DNA from: Cryptomeria japonica
Taxonomy: Eukaryota; Streptophyta; Pinopsida; Cupressales; Cupressaceae
Assembly (NCBI RefSeq): GCF_030272615.1
Contig: NC_081406.1
Span: 246,253,218 to 246,317,217, forward strand
Direction of reading: 5' to 3'
DNA: 64,000 bases
The notes under the pieces are model-generated. The model did not search any database. It was not told where the DNA came from and was given only the letters and a program-made list of their open reading frames with translations. The position numbers and the translations under genes are program-made. Within the stretch, counting starts at the first letter, position 1; every line of letters begins with the position of its first letter. This document shows, in pieces, positions 36,998 to 49,875 of the stretch.

Positions 36998-39900
36998 ATG
37001 AAAATGATTTCTTGGAACGTCAGGGGTATTAATGCCTCTAAAAAAAGAGGGAGAATCAAATCTCACCTTGATTCTTCAAAGGCTGACATTTTCTTACTTC
37101 AAGAAACAAAGCTATCACAAGAAATGTATCACAAATCAGTGGCCAAATGGACACAATTTGGATCGGTCCACATGAAAGGGGTTGGGGCCTCGGGCGGTCT
37201 GCTTACATTATGGAATCCTAAAAAAGTTCAAGTTCACTTAATAGATCAAGACCATAACTAGCAAATGTTGAAAGCAGTATTTTATGACATGACCTTTACG
37301 GTATTTAATGTTTATGGCCCCATCCCCACTCTAGAAAAGAAAGGCCTATGGGACAAACTGACTTAGTTACTCCAACAAGAGGAAGCACAAAATTTCATCA
37401 TTGGAGGAGACTTTAATGAAATCTTGTCTCATAAGGAAAAACAAGGAGGAATCTGCCCACCCCCATGATCTATGCAGGATTTTCTAAATTTCACCATAGA
37501 AAACAACTTACTGGATGTGATCCCCAATAATGGTCTCTTTACTTGGACTAATAGGAGATCGAGCTTCCTTCAGATTGCAGAGAGACTTGATAGGTTTTTA
37601 ATTTTTTTGGAATGGCACCTCAATCAGGTCAGTTACCATTCAGACATTCTCCCCATTTCTAAATCAGATCACTTTCCAGTCCAAATTATCCTAGAATGGC
37701 AAAAATAGAACCCCATGCCAGTTTATGGCTCCTCCTTCAAGTTTGAGTGCATGTGGTTTTGACACCCACATTTTTTAGGCTTTAATAAGACAATGGTGGG
37801 TTTCCACCCCTGCATGTAATGGAATAAAGATGTTCCAATTTTTTAAGAAACTTCAGTTTATTAAGATCCAGGCTAAGGAATGGAATAGAAAGATTTTTAA
37901 GAATGTCTTTGCTAAAAAAAAAATCATTTCTCAACAACTGGAAGAAGTTAACCAAACCATAATTTCCAAAGGTTTGGACTAGCTCCTGCACTCTACACAA
38001 AAGGGCCTTCAAAGTGAGTGGGAAGAGGTCTGTAAGAGAGAAGAAGAATACTGGAGACATAAATCAAGAGAACTCTGGTTGAAACAGGGGGATAAAAACA
38101 CAAAATTCTTTCATGCTTCCACAAAACAAAGAAAAGCATCTAATGTTATGTTCTCAATCAAGCATGAGGATTCATGGGAATTGATTCAAAATTTAGTAGA
38201 TATCCAAGAACAAGGAGTTAAGTTTTTTAAGAATCTCCTAGCCCCACCACATTCTAATTGAGATCCCCTTCTTTGGAAGGACAATGCTGAGCTTCTACTG
38301 CAATCTATTCCACCTCTAATCTCTGAACAGGACAATAGAGCCCTTCTGGCCCCCTTCACCTTGAAAGAAGGCCACAAAGTGGTATTTTCCCTTTCCCTAG
38401 ATAAAGCCCCAAGTCCGGATGGATTCACCACCCTCTTTTTTCAAAATTGTTGGGATGTGATTGGTTTTGATCTCTTAGAGGTAATGGAAGAATCTAGGAA
38501 AAGGGGTGCTATGCTAAAAAGTTTTAATGCGACAAATATTGTTCTCATACCAAAAACCCCTTCTCCTTCTTCATTCGTAGAGTTCAAACCCATTTCTCTT
38601 TGTAACACAATATATAAGATTGTAACTAAGGCCATTTACCTTAGAATGCACTTCCTTGTACCTAAGATCATCTCAGAAGAACAAGGGGGGTTTGTCCCGG
38701 GTAGGGAGACTATGGATGGAGCCCTAGTAGCACATGAGGTTTTACACTCTATCCATGAGAGCCAACAGGAAAAGTTTGTTATCAAACTTGATATGATGAA
38801 AGCATACGGATGGGTTAGTGGGAGTTCCTTTTTAAAGTATTATCAAAATTCGGCTTCTCAAACAAATGGTGCAAATGGATCAAAAATTGTATCTCAGGCG
38901 TGCACTTCTCTATTCTAATAAATGGGCATCTCTCAAGGTTATTTCAGGGTACATAGGGAATAAGACAAGGCGACCCTTTGTCACCCTTTCTCTTCATTAT
39001 CATGGCAGATGCCTTGAGCAGACACATCAATTCTCAATCTTCAAAATGGCTTTGGCTTGGGGCCACCCTTCCAGGTACTTCAATAACAGTAACTCACTCT
39101 CTTTTCGCTGATGACACATTGTTATTTGGTAAGTCTTCTCTAAAAGAAGCCAAGCTCATCAAGCAAAATCTAGATATCTACTCTTCTTCTTCGGGTCAGA
39201 AAATTAATTCTACCAAGTCTAAGATTTTCATTTTCAACACATCTCCAATCATATCATTAAGAATATGCAATACTTTAGACTTCTCAATGGACCAATTGCC
39301 ATCCTCCTACCTTGGCATCCCCTTTTTTATGGGATCAAACAAACCGTCCTATTGGTCTGCTGTCATTGGTAGAATTCATGCATGAATCTCAACTTGGAAA
39401 GTAAGGTGGCTTTCACTATCAGGTAGAATCCTGTTTATCAAGTCAGTGCTAACAACAATACCGAACTATTACATGTCTGTCCTCAAGGCTCCCTCATCCA
39501 TCATCCAACAATTGTAAAAACTCGTCAGAGATTTCTTATGGAACAACAATATGACAAATGAAAGGAAAATCCCCTTAATCTCCCTTGAAAATATGTCATG
39601 TCAAAAATCCCAAGGGGGAGTGGGACTTCGCAATTTGAAGCACCGCAACAAGGCCTTTGGAGGGAAACTAATCTGGAAAATGTACACTAACCTGATTTCC
39701 AAATGGTGCCAGATTATGCAAGATAAATATTTGGACAACACCCAACAATCAAGAGTATTGACACTTTTAGACCCTCCAAAGGGATCTGCTATTTGGAATT
39801 TCATGATGGATTCAAGGAATCTAATATCTAAGTATGTCTCATGGGAAATCAACAATGGTCTCAGTGCTAACTTTTGGATAGACTCATGGTGTGGCCATCC

Positions 39901-41296
39901 TCCTATTGCTAAATTGGATAACATGGAAAACATTATGAATACAACTATAGCCCATTGGGGTACAAAATTGAGTGACTATGTGTCAGCTGTAGAAATGTTT
40001 TTAGGGAAAATAATCTGGAAAGACCCTACTCTTCTCCCAATATCCTTCCAGCAATATTCCTCATTGGCTAATATTCTATTGAATAGACCAGTTATCATGT
40101 CTAACAAAGATGATGTGCTATTTTGGGAAGCTTCAAAATCAGGGCAATACTCAATCAAAGAAGGTTACAATGCCTTACAGGAGGGTTGCAACAGTAAGGT
40201 AAGTAGTTGGGCATATTATTTTTGTTGGAATGACATTGTTTTACCAAAATAAGGTTGTTTTGCGTGGCTAACATTGAATTAAAGAATCGTAACAATAGAG
40301 AGACTAGTAAAACTAGGCATTGCACAAGCTTTTAATTGTGTATTTTATGACTTAGAGGAAGAAATAGTTGATCATTTGTTTCTACACTGTTCTTTCGCCT
40401 CCCAATGTTGGTTCTTCATCATGAATAAACTCCAAGTCATGTTGCCATTTTAAAAATCACTATGGGATATGTTTAAATCTTGGTCTCTTTTATTTTCTAC
40501 ATCAACCTTCTTAGGTATTTGGAAATGTGCTCCTGCTCACATCATTTGGGCAATCTGGTGGGAGAGGAACAAAAGGATCTTCAAAAAAACACCCTCCTCT
40601 CTGGATCAAGTTTTGATCAAACTGGAAAATTCGATTGCAGAAACCATTAACTCTTCGCTTACTAATTCCAAGGACATCCAGTCATTTACCTGGTGGGATA
40701 AGGAAATTGCAAAATCTTGGCATGGTATTATTTTACCAATAGGGATTCCCCCAAACTGGTCTTTAGTCCATGTGAAAGACCGGTCGTCCATCAAATGGAC
40801 ACCCCCAGCTCTGAATTTTTTTAAGATCAAATTTGATGGTTCTTCTTGTGGAAATCTAGGGAAATTAGGAATTGGAGACTTTGGCAAAATGCATTCTTTC
40901 CAAGCTTCACCAATCCCTCTGGGAACGAATAACTTGGCAGAAGAAAATGCCTTACTAGCCGGTCTGGTGTTAGCAAGGAAGTGTGGCCTCCCCAATATAC
41001 ACATAGAAGGGGATTCTTTAGTAATTATCAACTCAATTACTTCGAAAATATCTAAGACATGACAACTATCTTATGTTCTGAAGCACACCTTGGATCTTCT
41101 CGACACTTTCTCAGACTACTTTGTCAGTCACACACTAAGAGAGGGCAACTCCGTTGTTGACATGTTAGCAAATATGGGCTGCGATGACATCTCTGTGGAG
41201 TCGATCGCAATTCCTACTAAATTGTCTTCTTTTCCCAAATTGCTTGAATTAGTACAAAAGGAAAGTACACCACCCTTATCACAAGCTTCCTATTAA
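36998..41296 (+). pseudogene. LINE ORF2: endonuclease, reverse transcriptase, RNase H
   Basis: ATG 36998 (MKMISWNVRG). Apurinic-type endonuclease motifs in order: SWNVRG, LQETK, NVYGP, GDFNE, RLDR and SDHFP (36998-37700). The frame moves from 2 to 0 (about 37760-38890) and back. RT: DKAPSPDGF, PISLCN, LDMMKAY (about 38790; the usual Asp-Arg after it reads Gly-Trp), and FADD (about 39105). A zinc-finger-like region precedes an RVT_3-type RNase H with FDGSSCG, LAEENALL, IEGDS and HTLREGN (40825-41160). Stops at 37259, 37706, 38259, 39383, 40250 and 41060, among others. It would nick target DNA and copy RNA there; inactive now. Confidence 0.85.
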
Positions 41297-41664
41297 ATAA
41301 TCACATATAAGCACATAACCGGTGCCGAAGATCAAGAATGTTGACAGGACACTCACATTTATGCTCTTAAATGCATTTTGCAAATGGTATGTATGGAAAT
41401 TTAGTGCAAAGTACTCAGGGATTCTCAATATGTCACTTCACATGGGGCAAAATAGACTTAGGCCTCTCACACATCCCCTCGACTATAATACGGGCATAAA
41501 ATTAATGCAAGAATTGCAAACATGATCCTAAAATTTGATCATTTATTGCACTTTGAGATGGTAATTTTTGTTTATAAATGGAACCAACCTGCTCTTACAC
41601 ACAAAGTTCTCAGCCGAAATTTTTCAAAAATTTAAATTTTTAAAGTATTACAGTGCTCTGCAAT

Positions 41665-42417
41665 ATGGAAAATGGTTCTTGCGGAGGATGTAGGCAAATT
41701 CATTGGGAGTATATGCCATGGAACGATCGGGTCCCAATGCAAATTCCAGAATCCTTGGCATCTTTTCATGGACACATCACTAATAGGGACCTCGACCATC
41801 TTTTTCTGTTACACAATCCACAATTGAGAAGGGTTGTCAAAGATTTTATCGGTGAGGAGATGCTATCCCCACAAGCTAAAAGGTTTCTGTATCCCCATCA
41901 AATTCTTAGTTCCTTTTTGTCAAATGCTCTGGATCTCCTGCAATCTATTCCTCTGCTGGAATTAGTATTCTTCAAGCTGGTAAGACAAGATGTGCTCCCC
42001 TTGGCCTTGTTCCATGAAGCTCTGGCAAAATATAATCTATGGCAGGGGTTGGCTCTCCTTGGGGGCCTCTTTCCACGTCACTTCATTCAATCTAGCCATG
42101 CTTACATGGTACTCTATGACCGAATTAAGAATGGCCCTGAACGACAAAATTTTCACCATGTGAAGAATGACTTGCATCAATTCGGCAGACAATTGGATGA
42201 CCACATTGTACATAGGGTCAAAATTAAAGCTGGGGCTCTAATGGAAATCCTAGAAATAGAAAATGTTGACCCCTGTCTGCAAATATCACAACCTGTGGAA
42301 AGGGGTCGGACCACAGATAGGGTTCTTGACCTCAACATACCAACACATGATGAAGCCACGGGATGGACTTCCTCCTCCATGCCCGTTGTCAATGCCCCCG
42401 CAAATCAGACCCAATAA
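41665..42417 (+). CDS. Unrecognised 250-codon open frame in the LINE 3' region
   Basis: Uninterrupted from ATG 41665 (MENGSCGGC) to TAA 42415, in contrast to the riddled ORF2 just upstream. No domain recognised. Leucine-rich helical centre (LSSFLSNALDLLQSIPLLELVFF and following), predicted soluble, no signal peptide. A tttataaatg 85-95 bp upstream (41571-41580) could be a TATA box. Could be a LINE-specific third ORF, a captured host exon, or chance. The GTG at 41653 would lengthen it by four codons but has no support as a start. Confidence 0.45.
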   Translation: MENGSCGGCRQIHWEYMPWNDRVPMQIPESLASFHGHITNRDLDHLFLLHNPQLRRVVKDFIGEEMLSPQAKRFLYPHQILSSFLSNALDLLQSIPLLELVFFKLVRQDVLPLALFHEALAKYNLWQGLALLGGLFPRHFIQSSHAYMVLYDRIKNGPERQNFHHVKNDLHQFGRQLDDHIVHRVKIKAGALMEILEIENVDPCLQISQPVERGRTTDRVLDLNIPTHDEATGWTSSSMPVVNAPANQTQ

Positions 42418-43003
42418 GACGCCGCCGTGGAAGAGTAAAGTCATTCTGGCTTCGGCTTTGTTTTTGCTATCCAGAAATTGCTTCTTTTTGATGGATGTAA
42501 AATCTAACGATAACTGGTATGACACTATGTTCTATCTACCCCTAGCCTTCCAATGATTGGCTCTTTCTTTTATTTCCACTGGTATTTCAGAACCGGTAGA
42601 GGAACCTTTTTTGCTTGACGATTAACACCGGTATTGGAGGCTTTTCTTTTTATGAAAAAGTCATCAGGACTTCATACCGGTATCAAAGCACTGGTACAAC
42701 AAAATTGACAACCAGTTGTTGCAACTCTTCAGTGCTCTGACATTCAGAGCCACGCTTTCCAGTCGCTACAGTAATTGGTTAAGGGGGTTGGTTATTTATT
42801 ATTTCCTTCGATCTCGCCCCGACTGTTTATTCAAATTTTGCCCCCCAAGCGACTCACTCTATGAGAAGTCCCTATCTATCTCTCCGGATTGGGTGGATTC
42901 TCCTCTTTGCCTCCTTTCCTCTTTATCATTGTATCTGAGCAAGGATATATGGTTTTCTTCCTGGTTCTTTCCCAATTGAGCTCTTGAATCAATTTTCTTT
43001 TTA

Positions 43004-43005
<2 letters not shown>

Positions 43006-43096
<91 letters not shown>
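43006..43096. repeat. (AT)n microsatellite, about 45 units
   Basis: Perfect alternation for about 90 bp, inside the LINE 3' end just before cagtggcttgcc. Confidence 0.97.
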
Positions 43097-43099
<3 letters not shown>

Positions 43100-43135
43100 T
43101 GGCTTGCCACTTTTGCCAAAAAAATAAAATAAAAT

Positions 43136-45429
43136 TATTAGTATTATTAGTGGGGATTAAAATGATAACTACTTTTAAGGTAAATATGTAATTGGTTATG
43201 TGTTAAAAATAGATTTAATAGCTGCGTAATTTTAATCTTCACAATTTTGATGATATCATAGTCAAATTTATAACCACATTAATATTGATATTAATAATTA
43301 CACGTCATTAGTTTCATGGTATTAATAATATTTTAATTGGAAAGAGGTAATATTATCAATGTCGTTAATTACAATATTTATAAGTCAATGTTTCTAGAGG
43401 TATAGATTAAATTAAACCATAAAGTCATCTCTTTTTTTGCCTTGGCTAAAATTAGGCATTACACCTTTCAAACATTTAGTTAATCATTTCATAGTTTTCT
43501 ACTAAGAAAATAGTACTCTACAAGTAATTAGTTTCATTTTCAAACTTTATTCTAAATAATACGTGACAAGTAGATAATTCATTTTAAAAGAATTAATTGC
43601 AGATAGTTTCATTATTTTCAAGTATTTGAATTTGTTGCAAAGTAGTTAAGGCTATGCTAGTAATTATTTTCATTATTACATTGTTTTTCTTCCAAGAAAT
43701 TAGTATCTTATGAGTAATTAGAATAATTTTGTATCAGATTCACATTTTTTGTGCTGAAAAATAACTTGTATTTTTATTTATTTATTCAAGTTTTAAAGTT
43801 TAATTATTAAATAGATTTTATTTTAAAACAAATATTGTCTTTCAAGTAATTTGATTTATTATGGTAGTTTTATTGCTTAAAAAAATATTATTATCCTCAA
43901 GTAGTTGGTGTATTATCATAGTTTTACTATGTAATTTGAATTAATATTATAGTTTCAATTATCAAACAAATAATACTTTTAATGTAAATTTGATTTATCA
44001 CAATAGTCTTCATTTCCAATCGGACATCACTTTTCAAGTGATTGAACTATTATTATAGTTTAATTTTTAAGCAAGTTCAATACTTTACTTTTAATCATCA
44101 TAAATTCATTTTAAAGCCAATAGTACCTATAAGGAAATTGATTTACTTAAAGTTTAAAAGTATTCGAGTGAATATATTATTTTTCATGCAATAGAGTAAG
44201 TCTCATGTTTCTTAGTTAGATAACTAAACACGAGAATATGAAACGAAAATCTTAGGAGTGTTCGGTATCTATGGTGCCTCTAGGACACGCTACGGGTAAT
44301 GTTGTCCTGTTGAACTACTGCACTTAATGCCTAAAAAAGACGCAACAACGCTATCTGTGGCATTATCCCTATAAATCACTGAGGAGAAATAAAGGTCATT
44401 TGGAAGTTAAAATCCAAGGGGCGGGTAATCCCCCTTGGATCGATAATCGAAAATGATAAATTTTAAATGAACTATCATCTGTTCAGTTAAACGTTAGAAA
44501 ACCCCATTAGGGTTTGGTCTTGTGTGATGATTTTGAAAATTAATTTATCTTGATGGAAATTCAACGGATGCTAATGGGTCAAGGGTGATGTATATCATAG
44601 GAAATAGAGCATAGTTGTTTTAGGCCACAAGAAGAAGGCCACCTTGAGCTTTTTTTCTATAGAGATACCATTGTGGGTAGCAACCCCATAGAAACTGTCT
44701 AAGACATTGACCCTAGAAAGGATTGCGTACCTACCAAACAATTTATATTAAAACATAGTTATAAATCAGAACTACATATTCTATGCCTTGATCCCGTGTC
44801 GAAACAGGTATGTAGGTAGTTTAGGGACGAAGTTGTCCCTAGTACTCAGGTGTTCGGGGATGGGGATTAGGATTTGGTTACGGTTGTGATGTTAATTCTT
44901 GAAGCTCCTTGGTCTTTCAATCAATGGGTATAGACAACACTAATTGAAGATTAAAAGTATATTAAGGCACACTTAGAAGGAATCCCGTATGGATTCGTTT
45001 GACTTCTCGAGGCCTTAGGCCAAATTTTGAGGTAGAACTCAAGCTTGTTTATCTAATTATTTTCATATACTCCTAAAGATGGGGACCTCAATACATTCCT
45101 AGTAGGGGAGTGTATTCTTTAGAGAGTGACTCAGGACCCAAATGGTCTCGATGAGTCTAAAGTCTCTAGCCAAAGCATTTCCTATTCTTATGAATAGATG
45201 CCTACTCTGTTTGGGTAGATGCCTATCCCAAATTGGATAGATGAAACTCCTTGTCCCGTATGGATAGATGCCTAGCCCATATAGTTAGATTCCTAATGGT
45301 TAGATTCCCATCTCGATTGGATGGATTCCTATCCTGGTAGGATAGATGTACTTGAGTATGCAATTGAATCAAACACAATTAAGAATAAGTGACTTTTTAT
45401 TTAAAAAAATCAAAATTTTTGGGTTAAGC
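43136..45429. other. AT-rich gene-free stretch
   Basis: No coding frame supported. From about 44200 the composition becomes less AT-rich and a degenerate tandem array is found at 45190-45360. Likely old repeat DNA; I cannot assign it. Confidence 0.5.
45190..45360. repeat. Degenerate tandem array, unit about 28-30 bp
   Basis: Units carry ggatagatgcctatcc or a variant (gaatagatgcc, gggtagatgcc, ggatagatgcc, ggatggattcc), about six in a row. Confidence 0.75.
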
Positions 45430-48400
45430 TTAGTGAGTCATTATAAGTTGCCCCTTTATTCTATTGTACCAACATAATTGAAGCTCGAAGCCTTCTAGAC
45501 TATCGAAAATTTCAATTTCATTATGGTAATCAAACACCCTATTACCAGCCTTCCTCCATATTCTTTGAACCCTTCCAATGTATCGGGTTCCACAAGAAAC
45601 ACCTTGTCTTGTACTTTGAGAAACACCTTTGTGGAAGGTATTGAATTTTTCTTAAACAAAAACCCGCAATCTTATCTAATTCCAAAGCTAATTGAAACAC
45701 CCTTTACTAAGGCCCTCTCATCTCGCCTAAAATAGAATCCTTTCCTTAATTTAGTCAACCTATCTTTGGATAACGTTGGATTTCCTTTCAACTGACTAAC
45801 TAAGCAAGCTTTGAACATATCCTTACCATCAAGCTCTACCACTGGTTTTACACTTTTTTTTACATTTTCATCAATGAAATCTAAAATTTCATCTAACTCA
45901 TGCCTCCACTCACTTTCTTTTACTTGCAATTCACCATGATTATCTGCCATTGAAGACATAGATTGGAATATAGAGTTGGAATGAGTTGGTGCAGACAGTT
46001 ACTTCATCGAAAACTTGAATTGTTGGATAATTTTTGTCCTCTATCTATGGTTTAACCCACCAAGAAGATTTTGTGGGATTCTCCGATTGCATGCCAAGAG
46101 ATGATAAAATATCTTGTTCATCCTTGAATCCTATCTTGAGGGCTTCTATAATTTTATCATATGTAGATATTGAATCATACTTTGATAATTTGTTAACATT
46201 TAGTATCCTTTCTTGGTGCAATCTATTCTAGATACTTTCTTTCTTCTTATGATATTTATTAAAATGAAGCCCTTGGGGATTTGATTCTTCTTCTGCAACT
46301 CTATTTAGGGTTCCAACGACATGAAGCAAGTCGATGTAATCATAGGCCCTTTCTACTCCAACCATCCTACCAACTTTGCTAAAGAATTTCTTAGATACAT
46401 CCGACCCAGTCAGGTGCAAATCACATGGCAAGTGAGACTATTGATCTAGAAACAATCTCAACAACAAAACTAAAAAGTGGCAAGAAATTTTCATGTCTTG
46501 ATATGCCTCTCTGCTGATGAAATTTATGTTGACATTATTATTAGATTCTTTTCGTAGCCAACATAACTATAACGTGAAGAAATGATGAACTTGTGAAGTG
46601 TTTCACACTCTTTCCCAAAGAGTCAAACTCCGAGATATAAAAATGTCAATGTAGTTGACAACAATCATTAGATATGTCTCCATACTAAGTGTCCTCTCTA
46701 CCCTTGTAGTGTATGTTCTTCTCATCTCTTTCAAATAACTCTGAACATGCCTCGAAGAAATTCATTGTGTCGAACCCCAATTTTGTCAATCTAACCTCTC
46801 TATATCTTCACTTTTAAGCTTGTGATCATCCATTTTAAAAGTGTTATAAACCATCCTAACATGATTAAAACTTATCAGTTCTTCTCCTAAAATCAAATCT
46901 CGTCGATCATTAAATAAATGATTCACCAGCTTTTTGTCGTTGTGGATGTAGTCCCGGTCATGCAATCGTGCTACATTGCAACCATTGGACAACCCACTTA
47001 GTCTCCACCCTTCCCAAGAAATTTGATATCGAATACCTTATGTTGAACAACAGTCCTTCAACATAAGTCGTCTTTTTCTACTATCTCCATATGAGGAATG
47101 ACGAACAATAGGTCCCAAATTATTTTCCACATGTATCTTCCACATAAATTCTATTCTTTCTCATTGTTGATGGAAAAAATTTGCATTGAACCTATTACAT
47201 GTTGGATAAGCAACAACAACCAAACGAGGAAGCTTTTCATGTAATGGGTTTGCAATAATAACACGTGCATAGTGGCCAATAATGTTATTTTTAAAAGGAT
47301 CTGTTATGATATCAAAGCCCGCAACTTCCTCACCAACTATCACCAAGAAATGTGATTGGCATTGATGTTCTTTATTACCACAAAAACCAACCAATGTATC
47401 ACTTTTTGCTACCCACCTAACATAATTTTTCATAACAATTTCATCTTCAACAAGGTAGACATGAATTGGACCATCTATACCATGTTTGGTTTTATAAAAA
47501 GCATACACTTTTCCTACTACCTCAAAAATGTAGTCGTGCTCCCCCAAGATGCATGCCAATTACTTTCTAACTTGCCTCAAAGTTGTAGAAATTGAAGGAC
47601 CATGCAAATTCAAGATAATAAATCTATGTAATCTAGGACCTCCCCATAACTTGATCATCTCATAAAGTGATTTAGTGGATGTACTATACCTTCTCCCTGC
47701 CTTTGGACGCAACAGGTTGTGAAAGATATCCTTGACAAAATCCCAAACCGCATCTTTACCTTGTAATTTTCCTTGTTTATGTGCCACATACACATCCTTG
47801 CAAAACCTAAAGACGTCCTTCCTTTCAGTCGATTCAAACAACTTCTCCTTTACTGATCTCATTCTAATAGAGAGTATAGAAACCTTCGTCTTTTCTCACC
47901 AAAGAGCTCACATTGTTGATCTTTGGCTGGCATTTGAAACCCTAGCAGTTATTCAGAGTTCATTTTGAGTCAAATAGTTTAGTCTTCTCCCTCTCCCTGT
48001 ATCGTTTCTATATCTTTTATAGGCACATTTTGATTCACGATATAAACGCATCCTAAAATCATCACATTCTGGAATCATCTTACAAAAGCTGCATGCCAAT
48101 GATTCAAATGGGATCCTTGTCTCAGAAGCCCTCTTCCAATGAATATGCCTATATGTGCCATCAATACAATATTCATTACCCTCATAACATAGCATCATCT
48201 TGGTATGCTTCTCTATGGCCCATAATTTTCCACCCCTTTGATCATCCATTAGGATGTTTGTGTCTAATCTCTCTCCATTTCTACTAATATAGGAATACCA
48301 ATACCCCTAACATTTCAATATCAATGGGGATGAATGACCTTTAATAAGATGATAAAATAAAAAATGAACAAATTACAACAGATCATATTCAAAATAAATT

Positions 48401-49511
48401 TGAACTTGGGTAGTTAACACACCTGAAGTAGAAGAATCTACACTTGTAGAACCCCTGTGTAATATAGATGGTGATGATGGGACAAAGAACCTAGTCAAAC
48501 TTTGTTGGGACTTATCATTGGTAGGCTTCTTGGGTCTCCCGCCTGTGCCACTCCTTAAAACAATCTTAGCATGTGAATCTTCATCTATAGAAGTGGTGTG
48601 CTTCTTTGATTTCATGTGTTCATTTAAAGAACTGACAATATTACCACTTGCTGGCACCAAACAAAACCATTTATTGCATCGCGTACATTCCACTCTTACT
48701 TTTTTTTATCCTCATAGCCTGTAAGTGTTTCTTCCACCACCTTGAACAAATTAGGCGCTTGTGTGTTGTTGAAATCATCTAGAACTTTAATTGCTTGATC
48801 AATCTCAAATTGATCTCTAACCACGGTTGTTTGCTTTTCCATGTCACTTGAATGATTTTCACCATTCCCCTCCATTAAAATGTGACGTCGATGGGACATT
48901 ATTTTCATATGATTGTTTATGAAGTTATGAACTATTCATGCTACCATGGATACTTCCCTTGTTTCATAATCAATGCCACAACTTTCACAATGGATCTTTA
49001 ATTTAGGTTCTACCTTTTCTAAATATACTTTGAGAGTGAGTTTCTCATTGACAAATTCTTCCATTAAACTATTCACTTTTTAATTCCAAGATGCCAATAC
49101 ATTAGGATCAACAACTATGGTTTGTTCCATTGACTCAGACCCATCTCCAGCTCTTGGCTGTTTATGTATACCTACCTCCACAGTCTCTCTATTGTGCTGA
49201 GGGTTTGGTGTACTTTCCAATAAATTTGACTCAACCGTACCAACATACACCATGTCATGTTTCCTCTTAATGCCTATAAGTATTGTTGTAGGTTTCCTTT
49301 TTTGTTCTTGCTTTATATTTAAAGGATGCCCAAGCCCACTAATAAAATCGAAAGGATATTCAATGAGTTCATCATCCACAATTTCATGACGGATGTAAGC
49401 AAGTGTACAACCTTTTCGATAAATGACTGTGCCAACAACAAAATTTTCTTCAACGATAATAATTACATATTTAATTTCTACAATTGGATCTAACTGCATT
49501 ATTTTCCACAT
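45430..49511 (-). pseudogene. Transposase-like gene with zinc finger and PIP-box-like motif, decayed
   Basis: Followed from ATG 49511 to about 45430. One frame from 49511 to about 48710; one-base slip in an A-run (about 48706-48712); one frame from 48693 to 46228 with several stops (48373, 47953, 47560, 47161, 46786 and more); then another shift before 45959-45672. Order: N-terminal region with TLAYIRHEIVDDE; C2H2-like finger CTRCNKWFC...HMKSKKH (about 48605-48690); GRPKK (AT-hook-like) and QQSLTRFF, a PIP-box pattern (about 48495-48540); a central region with GGPRLHRF, LVGFCGN, IIGHYAR and PTCNRF; then a conserved SGD-type stretch LTGSDVSKKFFSKVGRMVG (about 46350-46410). This resembles a widespread eukaryotic transposase-like family from memory; I cannot name it. 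No terminal inverted repeats found. Confidence 0.5.
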
Positions 49512-49794
49512 GTACTTATTAGTTGGTTAAGTAATAGATAAAATTATAATAAAAAAAGCAGAAGTTTGGTCATAATATTGCTATGAAATGATGTGTATTT
49601 TCATCCTGGTGCATCCATAACTCACGGGGGCTTAACTTAGTGAACCTGGGTTATAGAACGTGCATTCATGGCATACTAAAGAATCCCCCTATTCTCCAAA
49701 AATATTGCCCTAAACTCCTTTTTTGTCACCCCCTCCAATACACAACCCAAATTAAAAGCCCCCCTATTTTCACCGATAGGCACTATATTGCACC

Positions 49795-49875
49795 CTCATT
49801 TTTAGGATATTAAGCCCCCCAATATGCATGCACGTGATATAATATTGCCGAGCCATTTAAGCCCCCATGCCATAT
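49795..49875. repeat. Dispersed direct repeat, copy 1
   Basis: Pattern ggatattaagccccccaat ... gtgatat-aatattgcc ... taagcccccatgc recurs at 52865-52950 in the same direction with scattered differences. The pair encloses about 3 kb, including the frame at 51485. Confidence 0.65.

Larger units (their letters stand above)
34730..43135 (+). mobile_element. L1-type plant LINE, decayed but near full length
   Basis: ORF1 (35182-36990) and ORF2 (36998-41296) follow in plant L1 order. The 3' end is placed at the A-rich tail after cttttgccaaaaaaataaaa (about 43115-43135), typical of plant LINEs. The left edge is a guess; no matching target duplication was found. The 3' region (41297-43135) is unusually long and contains an open 250-codon frame and an (AT)n tract. 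Confidence 0.75.

Noticed and set aside
42716-42979. 87-codon frame after the 250-codon frame
   Set aside because: Low-complexity Ser/Leu-rich product just before the (AT)n tract; not distinguishable from chance.
45190-45360. CRISPR-like array
   Set aside because: Units are degenerate and contiguous without unique spacers, and the window is clearly plant nuclear DNA.
45421-49650. Terminal repeats of the transposase-like gene (ttaagcttagtga near 45424; ttaacttagtga near 49631)
   Set aside because: The two words are in direct, not inverted, orientation and short; chance is likely.
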